5,838 nucleotides of DNA from Kofleriaceae bacterium (GCA_024642805.1 JAHEAK010000363.1:1-5838), one strand, 5' to 3'. Positions 1-5,838 are shown, numbered from the stretch's first letter. The notes: generated from the letters alone by a model not told the origin. Program-made: numbers and translations.

Positions 1-1
1 C

Positions 2-1111
2 TTGATCGACGGCGACGAGGTCGGCAATGCACCCGACACCATCGATGAAGTGGCCGTCGGTCCGCACCAGGTCGAAGTCATCAAGGAAGGTTTCGAGGTC
101 TTTGAGGCCTGGATCGAGGTCGAGAAAGGCGAGACGGTCACCGTCGAAGTCGAGCTCGAGGAAGATCCTGATGCCTCGTATGGCGATGACGACGATGACG
201 AGAAGGTCAAGACCGGCGACGACGATGACGACGACGACGACGACGAGAAGGTCAAGACCGGCGACGACGATGACGACGACGACGACGTGGCTGGCGACGA
301 CGACGACGATGATGATGTCCCCGGTGACGATGACGATGACGATGACGACGACGACCTCGTTGGACCGGCGCCCACTAGCAAGGAGCTTCATCCCTACATC
401 ATTTTTGGCATCGGCCCAGAGGTTGGTAACCGCACCTTCGAATACGTGGTCGCCGCGGGCGTCAGCGACGCGCCCAACGTGCGCCCCTACGACGCCGCTC
501 TGGTGCCGCTCGCTCGCATTCGCGCACAGGTCTATCCGCTGGCTGGTTCTGCCAATCCAGCGCTAGCTGGCTGGGGCTTCTCGGGCTCCTACGCCCAGGC
601 CAAGACGGTTACCTCGCAAACGGGCGACAATCAGACTCTCGATACCAGTTGGAACGAGTGGGACGCTAGCTTGCGTTTCCAGTTGCGGCTGGGCAAGGCG
701 CACGTCGCGGCAGAAGCCGGCTATGCCGGGCAGACCTTTGCGTTCACGGCCGGTGCCGGTGTTGGCAATCTCATAGATGAGGTGCCGGGGGTCGATTACC
801 GCTTCACACGTATCGGTGGCGATGTTGGGCTTCAGTTCACGCCAAAAATGAGTGGTTGGGTCGGGGCCAACTACCGAATCGTGTCGAGCCTTGGTGGCCT
901 TGGCCTGAAGTTCTTCGAGACCCAGGTCACCGCCTATGGCGGGCAGGCCGGTTTCAATTACGGCATCACGGATAACATTCAAGCGCAGCTCTTGCTCAAC
1001 TTCTCCCACTACCAACACCTGTTCACGTTCAACAGCAACGGGTCCATGGCGCAGGCGGCGGGCACCGATCAGTTCCTGGGCGCGATGCTCGGCATCGCCT
1101 ACCTTCGCTAA
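2..1111 (+). CDS. PEGA-domain envelope protein with poly-Asp linker and C-terminal beta-barrel (5'-partial)
   Basis: The reading frame is open from the left edge and ends at TAA 1109-1111. The first codon in view is TTG inside a domain, so the real start lies upstream. Three parts are visible (numbering from position 2). Residues 1-54 match the end of a PEGA domain: IDGDEVGNAPD, then VGPHQVEVIKEGFE, then a Val/Glu-rich strand. PEGA domains are small surface or periplasmic beta-domains. Residues 61-118 are Gly-punctuated runs of 5, 9, 8, 7 and 10 aspartates. Residues 125-369 contain about ten alternating polar/hydrophobic strands rich in Gly, Tyr, Phe and Trp, ending LGAMLGIAYLR, as in an outer-membrane beta-barrel. 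The protein therefore probably sits in the outer membrane with the PEGA domain and acidic linker on one side. Ligand and function are unknown. The barrel call rests on the strand pattern only. The last residue is Arg, not the usual terminal aromatic. Confidence 0.8.
   Translation: MIDGDEVGNAPDTIDEVAVGPHQVEVIKEGFEVFEAWIEVEKGETVTVEVELEEDPDASYGDDDDDEKVKTGDDDDDDDDDEKVKTGDDDDDDDDVAGDDDDDDDVPGDDDDDDDDDDLVGPAPTSKELHPYIIFGIGPEVGNRTFEYVVAAGVSDAPNVRPYDAALVPLARIRAQVYPLAGSANPALAGWGFSGSYAQAKTVTSQTGDNQTLDTSWNEWDASLRFQLRLGKAHVAAEAGYAGQTFAFTAGAGVGNLIDEVPGVDYRFTRIGGDVGLQFTPKMSGWVGANYRIVSSLGGLGLKFFETQVTAYGGQAGFNYGITDNIQAQLLLNFSHYQHLFTFNSNGSMAQAAGTDQFLGAMLGIAYLR
182..355 (+). repeat. Poly-aspartate-coding low-complexity tract with 45-bp tandem duplication
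   Basis: The tract consists of GAC/GAT runs broken by short spacers encoding EKVKTG (twice), VAG and VPG. Within it, 197-242 and 242-287 are identical over about 46 bases, a tandem duplication of period 45 that covers the EKVKTG spacer plus the following Asp run. The frame is kept because 45 is a multiple of 3. The encoded segment joins the PEGA domain to the barrel and is extremely acidic, with 39 Asp in 58 residues. Such tracts change length easily by replication slippage or unequal recombination. Calcium or other cation binding is plausible for dense Asp runs, but no defined DxDxDG-type calcium motif is seen. Confidence 0.9.
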
Positions 1112-2463
1112 GGTTGCTTGCGCTCGACCTTGGCTGAGCGCAGACCATCGCCTGGCAGGGCGCTGAAGCTCCGCGTTTGCGCCATGCCCAACCAAGGATC
1201 GCTACCAGGCGTACCAAAGATCTCGGAATAGACCCGCTGGTTGAGCTGCGCAAAGTCCAGGTCAGGAGCACTCACGAAGATGTCGTGGACGGCACCGCGC
1301 AAGGCATAGGCATTGAGCAGCGTGTCGCCCTCGACCCTGCGAGCGATCTGCTGCACCATCATCTCGAGGGCATCGCCCTGTAGTGGCCTGGCAGGCGATG
1401 ACCAATCGGTGGGACCCAAGTGCTCGATGAGCTGCCGGGTACTCTCACTGAGAGTCGCCCCGGCACCAAAGGTCGCCAGGAGGGCCATCGCGGTTGCAGG
1501 ATTCACCTCGGTGGCGGCCCCTCTGCCTTCGAGCGCGCGTGCCATCGGCGCCTCCGTGGCCATCTTGGAGATGGTCAGCACCTCCGCGCCCATGAGCGTG
1601 CCAGTCGCCGGGCTCCGTCGAAATCGCCCCAGGATGGCGCGCTGGGCCGCGGGCAGCTTGGAAAAGCGCTCATCCTGTTGGCGCAGCGCCTCCTGGTGAT
1701 AGCGGCGCAAGAGTGCAGCTCGGTCTTTGCCACGCGCATATTGCTTGGCCAGGTCCAGGCCGGCTTGCAGTTCTTCGATGAAGGCGTCGGGCGAGTACAG
1801 ACCTGGTATCACATCCAAAGGCTTACCCTCTGGGCTGAGGATGTAGTGCGCGCTGTTGCCGGCGATGGTGCTGCGCATGACACGGCCATCGCCAAAGTCG
1901 ACGGTGATCTTCGGGACCATCCGTTCGGAACTCCAGTGCAAGATGTAGTGCTCGCGCAAGACAGCACTGACCTTCGGATCAGCATACAAAATGGCGCGAA
2001 AGAGACGACTGTTGGCGCACGAGTAGTCCTCGTCGAGACGGCCGAGCATGCGCAAGGAAAGGATCGGCTTAGCGCTGGCGGCCGCGGCTGCCTTGGCAAG
2101 CTCGAGATCCGTGTACCAGTACAGTCGTGAATAGGTGGCGTAGCGTTGAGCGGCAATGGCATCGATGCGTTCGGCTTGGGCGAGGCGCTCGTCGCCTTCG
2201 GGCAGCGCGTCGTAGAGCGCCAGAGCCGCGCGCAAAGCCTCTGGGCCGCGCTTGCGGAGCGAGGCAACGCTCTCCTGCGCCGCGGCTACGCCTTCTTGTG
2301 CGGAGGCCACAGCTACCGTGTGGGTTGTCGCGGGTGGCGGGGCCACGGGGGCGTGGCCCTCACGTTCAGCCTTGCTCACGCCGCCAGAGCCATAGACGAG
2401 TGGCACGAGCGCGAGGAGGAGGGGGATGAAGACAAGGCTGATTGTTCGTGTGCGGGGACTCAT
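1108..2463 (-). CDS. Exported thioredoxin-fold protein with monothiol CANS motif
   Basis: 451 residues, ATG at 2463, TAG at 1108-1110. No ATG, GTG or TTG lies upstream in frame between the start and the kinase gene, so this start is favoured although the ribosome site is weak. The N-terminus (RTR, then hydrophobic residues about 9-24) is a signal peptide or membrane anchor, followed by an Ala/Pro-rich linker and a helical stretch to about 110. Residues about 113-235 look like a thioredoxin fold of the DUF255/thioredoxin-like type: WYTDLELAKAAAAAS, KPILSLRML, C149 in YSCANS, a helix with SAVLREHYILHW, a strand PKITVDFGDG, and a YILSPEGKPLDVIPG strand that ends like the fold's final hairpin. 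The usual CxxC is C149-A-N-S152, and C149 is the protein's only Cys, so disulfide-forming chemistry by an internal pair is not possible. Residues 240-451 are mostly helical and unrecognised. The gene follows the kinase on the same strand and has a putative operator upstream. Biochemical role unknown. Confidence 0.8.
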   Translation of the reverse strand: MSPRTRTISLVFIPLLLALVPLVYGSGGVSKAEREGHAPVAPPPATTHTVAVASAQEGVAAAQESVASLRKRGPEALRAALALYDALPEGDERLAQAERIDAIAAQRYATYSRLYWYTDLELAKAAAAASAKPILSLRMLGRLDEDYSCANSRLFRAILYADPKVSAVLREHYILHWSSERMVPKITVDFGDGRVMRSTIAGNSAHYILSPEGKPLDVIPGLYSPDAFIEELQAGLDLAKQYARGKDRAALLRRYHQEALRQQDERFSKLPAAQRAILGRFRRSPATGTLMGAEVLTISKMATEAPMARALEGRGAATEVNPATAMALLATFGAGATLSESTRQLIEHLGPTDWSSPARPLQGDALEMMVQQIARRVEGDTLLNAYALRGAVHDIFVSAPDLDFAQLNQRVYSEIFGTPGSDPWLGMAQTRSFSALPGDGLRSAKVERKQP

Positions 2464-2497
2464 CAGCTCAGAGTAGTACTGATGCGCGGTCTTGCGG

Positions 2498-2513
2498 GTA
2501 AGGCCTGTGTAAG
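2498..2513. promoter_or_regulatory. Putative OmpR-family operator upstream of the thioredoxin-like gene
   Basis: On the + strand the site reads GTAAG-GCCTGT-GTAAG, two half-sites 11 bp apart, ending 34 bp before the ATG at 2463. The same arrangement, GTAAA-GAGCCT-GTAAG, lies 35 bp before the response regulator start. Direct repeats at one helical turn are the usual binding sites of OmpR/PhoB-type regulators. Assigning the neighbouring regulator as the binder is inference. No convincing -10 box could be fixed. TACTAC at 2473-2478 (read on the - strand) is a weak candidate. The site also overlaps a 7-bp hairpin, which offers another explanation. Confidence 0.5.
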
Positions 2514-2518
2514 GCCTT
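2500..2518. other. Inverted repeat between the kinase and thioredoxin-like genes
   Basis: AAGGCCT (2500-2506), loop GTGTA, AGGCCTT (2512-2518) forms a perfect 7-bp stem. It lies in the 72-bp gap after the kinase stop codon. In the direction of transcription (- strand) it is followed by ACCCGC, with no T-run, so it is not a standard intrinsic terminator. It could weaken read-through, stabilise an mRNA end, or be a by-product of the two overlapping AGGCCTTAC copies. Confidence 0.35.
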
Positions 2519-2535
2519 TGATGGCGAGGTCGCGA

Positions 2536-4368
2536 CTAGCTCTTAGCGCTCGGAAGGGTCAGCACGAAGCATGCGCCACCCAAGCTACTGTCATGCACGC
2601 TCAGATCGCCTCCCTGTTTGCGAGCCAAGGCTCGCGCGAGCGCCAGGCCCAGGCCCAGGCCAGCGGGAGCGTCGTCACCTGAGCTCCGGCGGAAGGATTT
2701 GAAGATGTGTGAACGAGCGGCCCTGCTCACACCGGGGCCGGCATCGGAAACCGAGACTCGGGCGTACCCACCTTGCTCATCGACCTTGATGTGCATCCTG
2801 CGATCGGGATGATCGCGTGTGTATTTCTCGGCGTTGTCGACGAGGTTCTGCACGATGCGCGAGAGCGCGTCGTCGTCGTAGATCGCATCGAGCTCGTCGG
2901 GTAGTTGCAGTTCGATGAGCATGCCGGCACTCTCCAAAGGTCCACGCATGCGCTCGCAGATGTCGCCGACGCTCTTGGCGAGGTTCGAGCGCCTGGCGTG
3001 CATAGTGATGCCTGTCTTCTCCATTTGACTAAAGTCGAGGACGTTGGAGACCACACGTCCAAGGCGCTGCGCTTCGTCAGAGATGAGCCGGGCATAGCGC
3101 TCCTTGGCGCTGGTGTCGCCAAGGCCTTCGGCCAGCATGTCCCCATAGAGCTGCAGCCCGGCAAGCGGAGTCCGCAGTTCGTGGGCGGCGGCGGCGGCAA
3201 AGGCGCTGCGTTCTTGCGCCAATCTTTCGGAGCGTGCGACCACGACCACCACCGCGATGAGCAAGAGCAGGGCGACGAAGGCAAGTGGGAAGAAGCGCCA
3301 CAAGAATGCCGTGACCAAGGCCCGAGCCTGTGACTCCGCTCGCGCCCGCGCCGCGGGTGCGCCACTCACCAGGTACCAATGGGCGAGGGAGGGCAGCTCA
3401 ATGGACAGATCACCGCTGGTCGGAGAGGGACGGTAGTGAAGGGACACCTGCATGCCCTCTGGCTCGCGACTGTCCAGCCACTCGGCAAGCCGATCGAAGC
3501 CGACGAGGAAACCCTGCGAGAGCGTGCCAGCCGGTGTCTCGATAGCTCGCATGGCGACGAGCTCATCGCGCCCTTCGATTTGGACGGCGCGCCACAAGAA
3601 ACCGTGGGTGCTGACCTCGACGCTCGGCTCTCGCTCGCTTTCGCGCTCGCTAGGATCGAGGTTGGTCTTTTGGTCGAGCTCACGGATGACCATATTGGGC
3701 GCCGAGTTCTGCATGTACGCGCCCTCGGGAAAGCGCGCCTGCTGGACCGGGGCTTGCTGATACTCGTTTGGCCAGGCGATGGCTGGGTCTCGGGGCGTTC
3801 CTTGCGCGAGCAAGGTGTCTTGCGCGCTGGATGCGGTGGGCTCGGAGGCATCGTCTTGTGTTAGCTCGGGATCGCTGCTGGCCAGCAACGCAGGGGTATC
3901 CATGAAGGCGGCCTGCGCCGAACGCAGTCGCTCGAGCTCTTTGCGGTCCTCCGCCACCGAAGCCTGGCGGGAGAACTGCGGAAACTCTTCATTGACGGGA
4001 GGAATGCTCAGCTGACCTTTGGCATCGATTTGGAAGTGCGCTTCGATCATGGGATCGCCGGTAGCGTCGACCAGCGGCGACGGGCTCACCGACTTGCCAA
4101 GGGACACACTGCGGGGATCATGGAAGAGATTCTGATAGTGGTAGTAGGGGCGGGCATCTTCCCGGGTGCGCAAGCCATCGAGCAGGGTGGTGAGCTCCAT
4201 GGCCAGCTCGCCAAGACGGAGCTGCGCGCGCTGCGCTGGTGCACTGCGCAACGCCGCGGCCTCGCGCTTGCTGCTCTGCCAACCGCTGCGAAACCAAGAG
4301 CCAAGAATGAGCGCGAGTGTCAGCGAGCCGAGCAGCGAGACCATCAGCGTTCGAGACATGCGCGGCAT
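2536..4368 (-). CDS. Membrane sensor histidine kinase with large extracytoplasmic domain
   Basis: 610 residues, ATG at 4368, TAG at 2536-2538. A second ATG at codon 4 is an alternative start. This is the sensor that autophosphorylates on His and passes phosphate to the regulator encoded 9 bp upstream. TM1 is about residues 8-24, the extracytoplasmic region about 27-350, and TM2 about 354-378. The HisKA H-box AAAHELRTPL contains the phospho-acceptor H396. The ATPase domain shows the N-box (N508, N512 in QNLVDNAEKYT), G1 (D542 in DAGPG), an F-box-like IFKSFRR at 555-561, and G2 GLGLGL at 570-575, so it appears catalytically complete. Only about 17 residues separate TM2 from H396, leaving no room for a HAMP domain. 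The sensor region has a conserved-looking block, RPYYHYQNLFHDPR at 73-86 and VSPSPL at 94-99, and a Ser/Asp/Glu/Gln/Pro-rich loose middle (about 160-250). It matches no PAS or Cache pattern that I can identify. Signal unknown. Confidence 0.93.
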   Translation of the reverse strand: MPRMSRTLMVSLLGSLTLALILGSWFRSGWQSSKREAAALRSAPAQRAQLRLGELAMELTTLLDGLRTREDARPYYHYQNLFHDPRSVSLGKSVSPSPLVDATGDPMIEAHFQIDAKGQLSIPPVNEEFPQFSRQASVAEDRKELERLRSAQAAFMDTPALLASSDPELTQDDASEPTASSAQDTLLAQGTPRDPAIAWPNEYQQAPVQQARFPEGAYMQNSAPNMVIRELDQKTNLDPSERESEREPSVEVSTHGFLWRAVQIEGRDELVAMRAIETPAGTLSQGFLVGFDRLAEWLDSREPEGMQVSLHYRPSPTSGDLSIELPSLAHWYLVSGAPAARARAESQARALVTAFLWRFFPLAFVALLLLIAVVVVVARSERLAQERSAFAAAAAHELRTPLAGLQLYGDMLAEGLGDTSAKERYARLISDEAQRLGRVVSNVLDFSQMEKTGITMHARRSNLAKSVGDICERMRGPLESAGMLIELQLPDELDAIYDDDALSRIVQNLVDNAEKYTRDHPDRRMHIKVDEQGGYARVSVSDAGPGVSRAARSHIFKSFRRSSGDDAPAGLGLGLALARALARKQGGDLSVHDSSLGGACFVLTLPSAKS

Positions 4369-4377
4369 AGGTCGGCT

Positions 4378-5052
4378 CTACTGGCACCAACGATAGCCAA
4401 CACCCTTGATAGTGACCAGCAGGCGGGGCACAGCGGGCTCGTCTTCGATCTTCTTGCGCAGGGTGGCGATGGCCATGTCGACCGCGCGGGTCTCCAGGTC
4501 GCCGCGCGAGCCCCACACCGCTTCGAGGAGCTCCGAGCGGGATACCGGATTGGGCATCTTGTGATGCAAGAGGCGCACGATGCCGGCCTCGCGGGCCGTG
4601 AGCTTGAAGGAGCGCTCACCGAGCTGCCCACTCAGCTGAGCCAGGTCGAGGGTCAGGCTGCCCACCCGAATGATCTCGTCGACGCTGAGTCCCAAGTGGC
4701 GCCGGCCCATGGCGCGAACCCGGGCCAAAAGCTCGCGGGCAGCGAAGGGCTTGGACACGTAATCGTCGGCGCCCTCGCTCAGGCCCGCGACCTTGTCGTC
4801 CTCGGCTCCGCGCGCGCTGAGCATCAGGATGGACATGCCCGGCCTGGCGGCGCGCAGTCGGCGACAGACCTCCATGCCTCCCAGCTTGGGCAGCATCAGG
4901 TCCAGGAGGACCAGATCGAAGGCTTCTCGCAGGCCCAGCTCCACGGCGGCTGCACCATCGGAAACGGTTTCGACCTGATGACCGTCACCGATCATCAGGT
5001 CGCGCAATCCGTTTCGCAATGTGGCTTCGTCTTCGACGATTAGTATTCGCAC
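4378..5052 (-). CDS. OmpR/PhoB-family DNA-binding response regulator
   Basis: 224 residues, the usual family length. The start is GTG at 5050-5052: the protein then opens MRILIVEDE as the family does, and an in-frame TGA lies three codons upstream, so no longer start is possible. The receiver domain (1 to about 118) has the acidic pair E7/D8, phospho-acceptor D51 in LLDLMLP, switch Ser S79, and K101 in the SKPF motif. The C-terminal winged helix (about 128-222) shows FKLTAREAGIVRLL, RSELLEAVWG, the recognition-helix region TRAVDMAIATLRKKIED, and the wing VTIKGVGYRW. It should bind direct-repeat DNA as a phosphorylated dimer and act as a transcription factor. It is the first gene of an operon with the kinase (9-bp gap). 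A direct repeat of operator type lies just upstream, suggesting autoregulation. Confidence 0.96.
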   Translation of the reverse strand: MRILIVEDEATLRNGLRDLMIGDGHQVETVSDGAAAVELGLREAFDLVLLDLMLPKLGGMEVCRRLRAARPGMSILMLSARGAEDDKVAGLSEGADDYVSKPFAARELLARVRAMGRRHLGLSVDEIIRVGSLTLDLAQLSGQLGERSFKLTAREAGIVRLLHHKMPNPVSRSELLEAVWGSRGDLETRAVDMAIATLRKKIEDEPAVPRLLVTIKGVGYRWCQ

Positions 5053-5055
5053 AGA

Positions 5056-5060
5056 CCCTC
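5056..5060 (-). promoter_or_regulatory. Ribosome binding site supporting the GTG start of the response regulator
   Basis: On the - strand GAGGG sits 3 bases before the GTG (GAGGGTCT-GTG). The spacing is short for a Shine-Dalgarno element, but it is the only purine-rich match near the start and agrees with the canonical N-terminus of the protein. Confidence 0.5.
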
Positions 5061-5087
5061 AGTGTGCCATCGCTTGCGCTCGGCGAT

Positions 5088-5103
5088 GTAAAGAGCCTGT
5101 AAG
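5088..5103. promoter_or_regulatory. Putative OmpR-family operator upstream of the response regulator operon
   Basis: On the + strand the site reads GTAAA-GAGCCT-GTAAG, with half-sites 11 bp apart. It occupies the 57-bp gap between the VWA-like gene's stop codon and the GTG at 5052, ending 35 bp before that start. It shares half-sites, period, orientation and distance with the site at 2498-2513. Unlike that site it forms no hairpin, which supports the direct repeat as the shared element. Read on the - strand, the proximal half includes TTTACA (5087-5092), which could also serve as a -35 element. Binding by the downstream gene's product is inference. Confidence 0.5.
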
Positions 5104-5109
5104 GATCCG

Positions 5110-5838
5110 CTAATCGATGCCCGAACTGCCACAGCCAGTGAGCACTTTGATGGCCGCTGTTGGGTCAGCCTCGATGACGGAGCAGGTCGATGCGCAAAGG
5201 GCAATCTCGCCTCCCCCATCGATGTACCAGGAGTTGTCGGCACAGGCGCCCTCGTTGGCAACGCGGTTGAGCGACACCGGCGCGGCGCTTCCTCCGGCTG
5301 AGTAGGTGACCACGATCTTGTTGGTATCGATGGTCTCACCCTCGGGCGCGACGGGCATGGCGTAGGAACAAGGCAGACTTGCCGACTCGACCACGCCGGT
5401 GGCTACCCGCTGAAAGATGACGTCGTAGAAGTCAGGGGTGCACAGCGGGAAGCGAAGACCGCCGGTGAGGCGACTCAGCGCCTGGTATTCAGGTCCGTTG
5501 CTACGAGCACCCGAGCCGCAGACATCGGTGGCGATGGCGTCGGCCGCGTCATAGGCGACCGATGGGTTGTTGGCGTCCTTGGCAATCAAGCCGACCACCG
5601 AGTGGAAGACGTAGTTGCGCTCTTCGGCGGTTCCAAACTGCGTGGGATCGAGGGCCAACAGCTCGGTGTCGAACTGCGCGCCGGTCATGTTCGTAGCCGA
5701 GTCATCGGTGAACTCGATGAAGACCTTGAAGGCCTCTGGACGCAAGAGCGTGCCCCAGCCATTGGGAATGAGACCGAACTCATCGGTTGTGTTGTAGGTG
5801 CTGAGCAACTTCTGAAAGCTGTCGTGACTGCCAACCTC
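5110..5838 (-). CDS. Cys-rich VWA-like surface or secreted protein (5'-partial)
   Basis: The frame is open to the right edge and ends at TAG 5110-5112, giving 242 residues. The first codons in view encode EVGSHDSFQKLLSTYN, so the N-terminus (signal or lipoprotein peptide and first half of the domain) is outside the window. The segment resembles the latter half of a VWA-type domain: FKVFIEFTDDSA (residues 38-48) fits the strand carrying the metal-site Asp, and NYVFHSVVGL (75-84) is the next core strand. The myxobacterial VWA-like proteins I know share this FTDD...FHS pattern. Seven Cys (107, 133, 157, 199, 215, 219, 236) suggest an oxidised extracytoplasmic protein. The tail has SWYIDGGG, LCASTC and a final GCGSSGID. 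The odd Cys number implies a partner Cys in the missing part or a free thiol. It is codirectional with, and 57 bp upstream of, the regulator gene, so read-through into the operon is possible. Function unknown; adhesion or binding is only a family-level guess. Confidence 0.7.
   Translation of the reverse strand, partial: EVGSHDSFQKLLSTYNTTDEFGLIPNGWGTLLRPEAFKVFIEFTDDSATNMTGAQFDTELLALDPTQFGTAEERNYVFHSVVGLIAKDANNPSVAYDAADAIATDVCGSGARSNGPEYQALSRLTGGLRFPLCTPDFYDVIFQRVATGVVESASLPCSYAMPVAPEGETIDTNKIVVTYSAGGSAAPVSLNRVANEGACADNSWYIDGGGEIALCASTCSVIEADPTAAIKVLTGCGSSGID

Noticed and set aside
182..355. CRISPR-like or VNTR array
   Set aside because: The repeats are in-frame Asp codons with no regular unique spacers, so this is a coding low-complexity tract.
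27..566. Second + strand frame rich in Thr and Met (runs of TTTMT)
   Set aside because: It is the frame-shifted reading of the GAC/GAT repeat in the PEGA-barrel gene.
1101..1133. Intrinsic bidirectional terminator at the convergent gene ends
   Set aside because: The stem is only 5 bp, with no T-run on either side. A competing pairing (AAGGT 1110-1114 with ACCTT further right) is equally weak.
563..1195. Open frame of 210 codons on the - strand
   Set aside because: It is antisense to the beta-barrel coding region, with no recognisable domain. The barrel frame has the consistent strand pattern.
1420..2130. Open frame of 236 codons on the + strand
   Set aside because: It lies entirely antisense to the thioredoxin-like gene, and no motif or credible start context is seen.
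4030..5043. Long open frame (337 codons) on the + strand across the kinase/regulator genes
   Set aside because: It is antisense to a clear response regulator and kinase. Its translation is rich in His, Gln, Ala and Gly with no domain, as expected from the shadow of GC-rich coding DNA.
5071..5085. GC-rich imperfect palindrome (CGCTTGCGCTCGGCG) in the gap before the regulator
   Set aside because: It is too short and imperfect, and lacks a T-run. It is likely chance in GC-rich DNA.

Overview
The window is GC-rich with dense coding in both directions. It looks like a chromosomal segment from a member of the Myxococcota (a myxobacterium or relative). This placement is inferred from gene types, not from a marker gene: a PEGA-domain protein with a beta-barrel, a Cys-rich surface protein resembling the myxobacterial von Willebrand A (VWA) style proteins, and a two-component system whose kinase has a very large extracytoplasmic domain. 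No RNA gene, insertion sequence, CRISPR array or phage gene is visible.

Layout from left to right. (1) On the + strand, 2-1111 is the 3' part of a gene for an envelope protein. It has the end of a PEGA domain, then a linker of poly-aspartate blocks partly built by a 45-bp tandem duplication, then an apparent outer-membrane beta-barrel. (2) On the - strand, 1108-2463 encodes a secreted or membrane-anchored thioredoxin-fold protein with a single-cysteine CANS motif. It converges on gene 1 and their stop codons overlap. (3) On the - strand, 2536-4368 encodes a 610-residue sensor histidine kinase. (4) On the - strand, 4378-5052 encodes an OmpR/PhoB-type response regulator with a GTG start, 9 bp ahead of the kinase gene. 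(5) On the - strand, 5110-5838 is the 3' part of a gene for a Cys-rich VWA-like surface protein whose start lies beyond the right edge.

The regulator and kinase form an evident two-gene operon, and the thioredoxin-like gene follows on the same strand after a 72-bp gap. The most interesting signal is a tandem direct repeat, GTAA(A/G)-N6-GTAAG. It occurs in the same orientation, with the same 11-bp period, and 34 or 35 bp before the start codons of both the response regulator gene and the thioredoxin-like gene. Helically phased direct repeats are the classic operator form for OmpR-family regulators. The simplest reading is that the regulator controls its own operon and the thioredoxin-like gene, giving a small envelope-sensing module. 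It resembles, by analogy only, the enterobacterial Cpx system, whose CpxR box is GTAAA-spacer-GTAAA and whose targets include a thioredoxin-fold protein.

There is no gene-free stretch longer than 300 bases. The only intergenic gaps are 2464-2535, 4369-4377 and 5053-5109.
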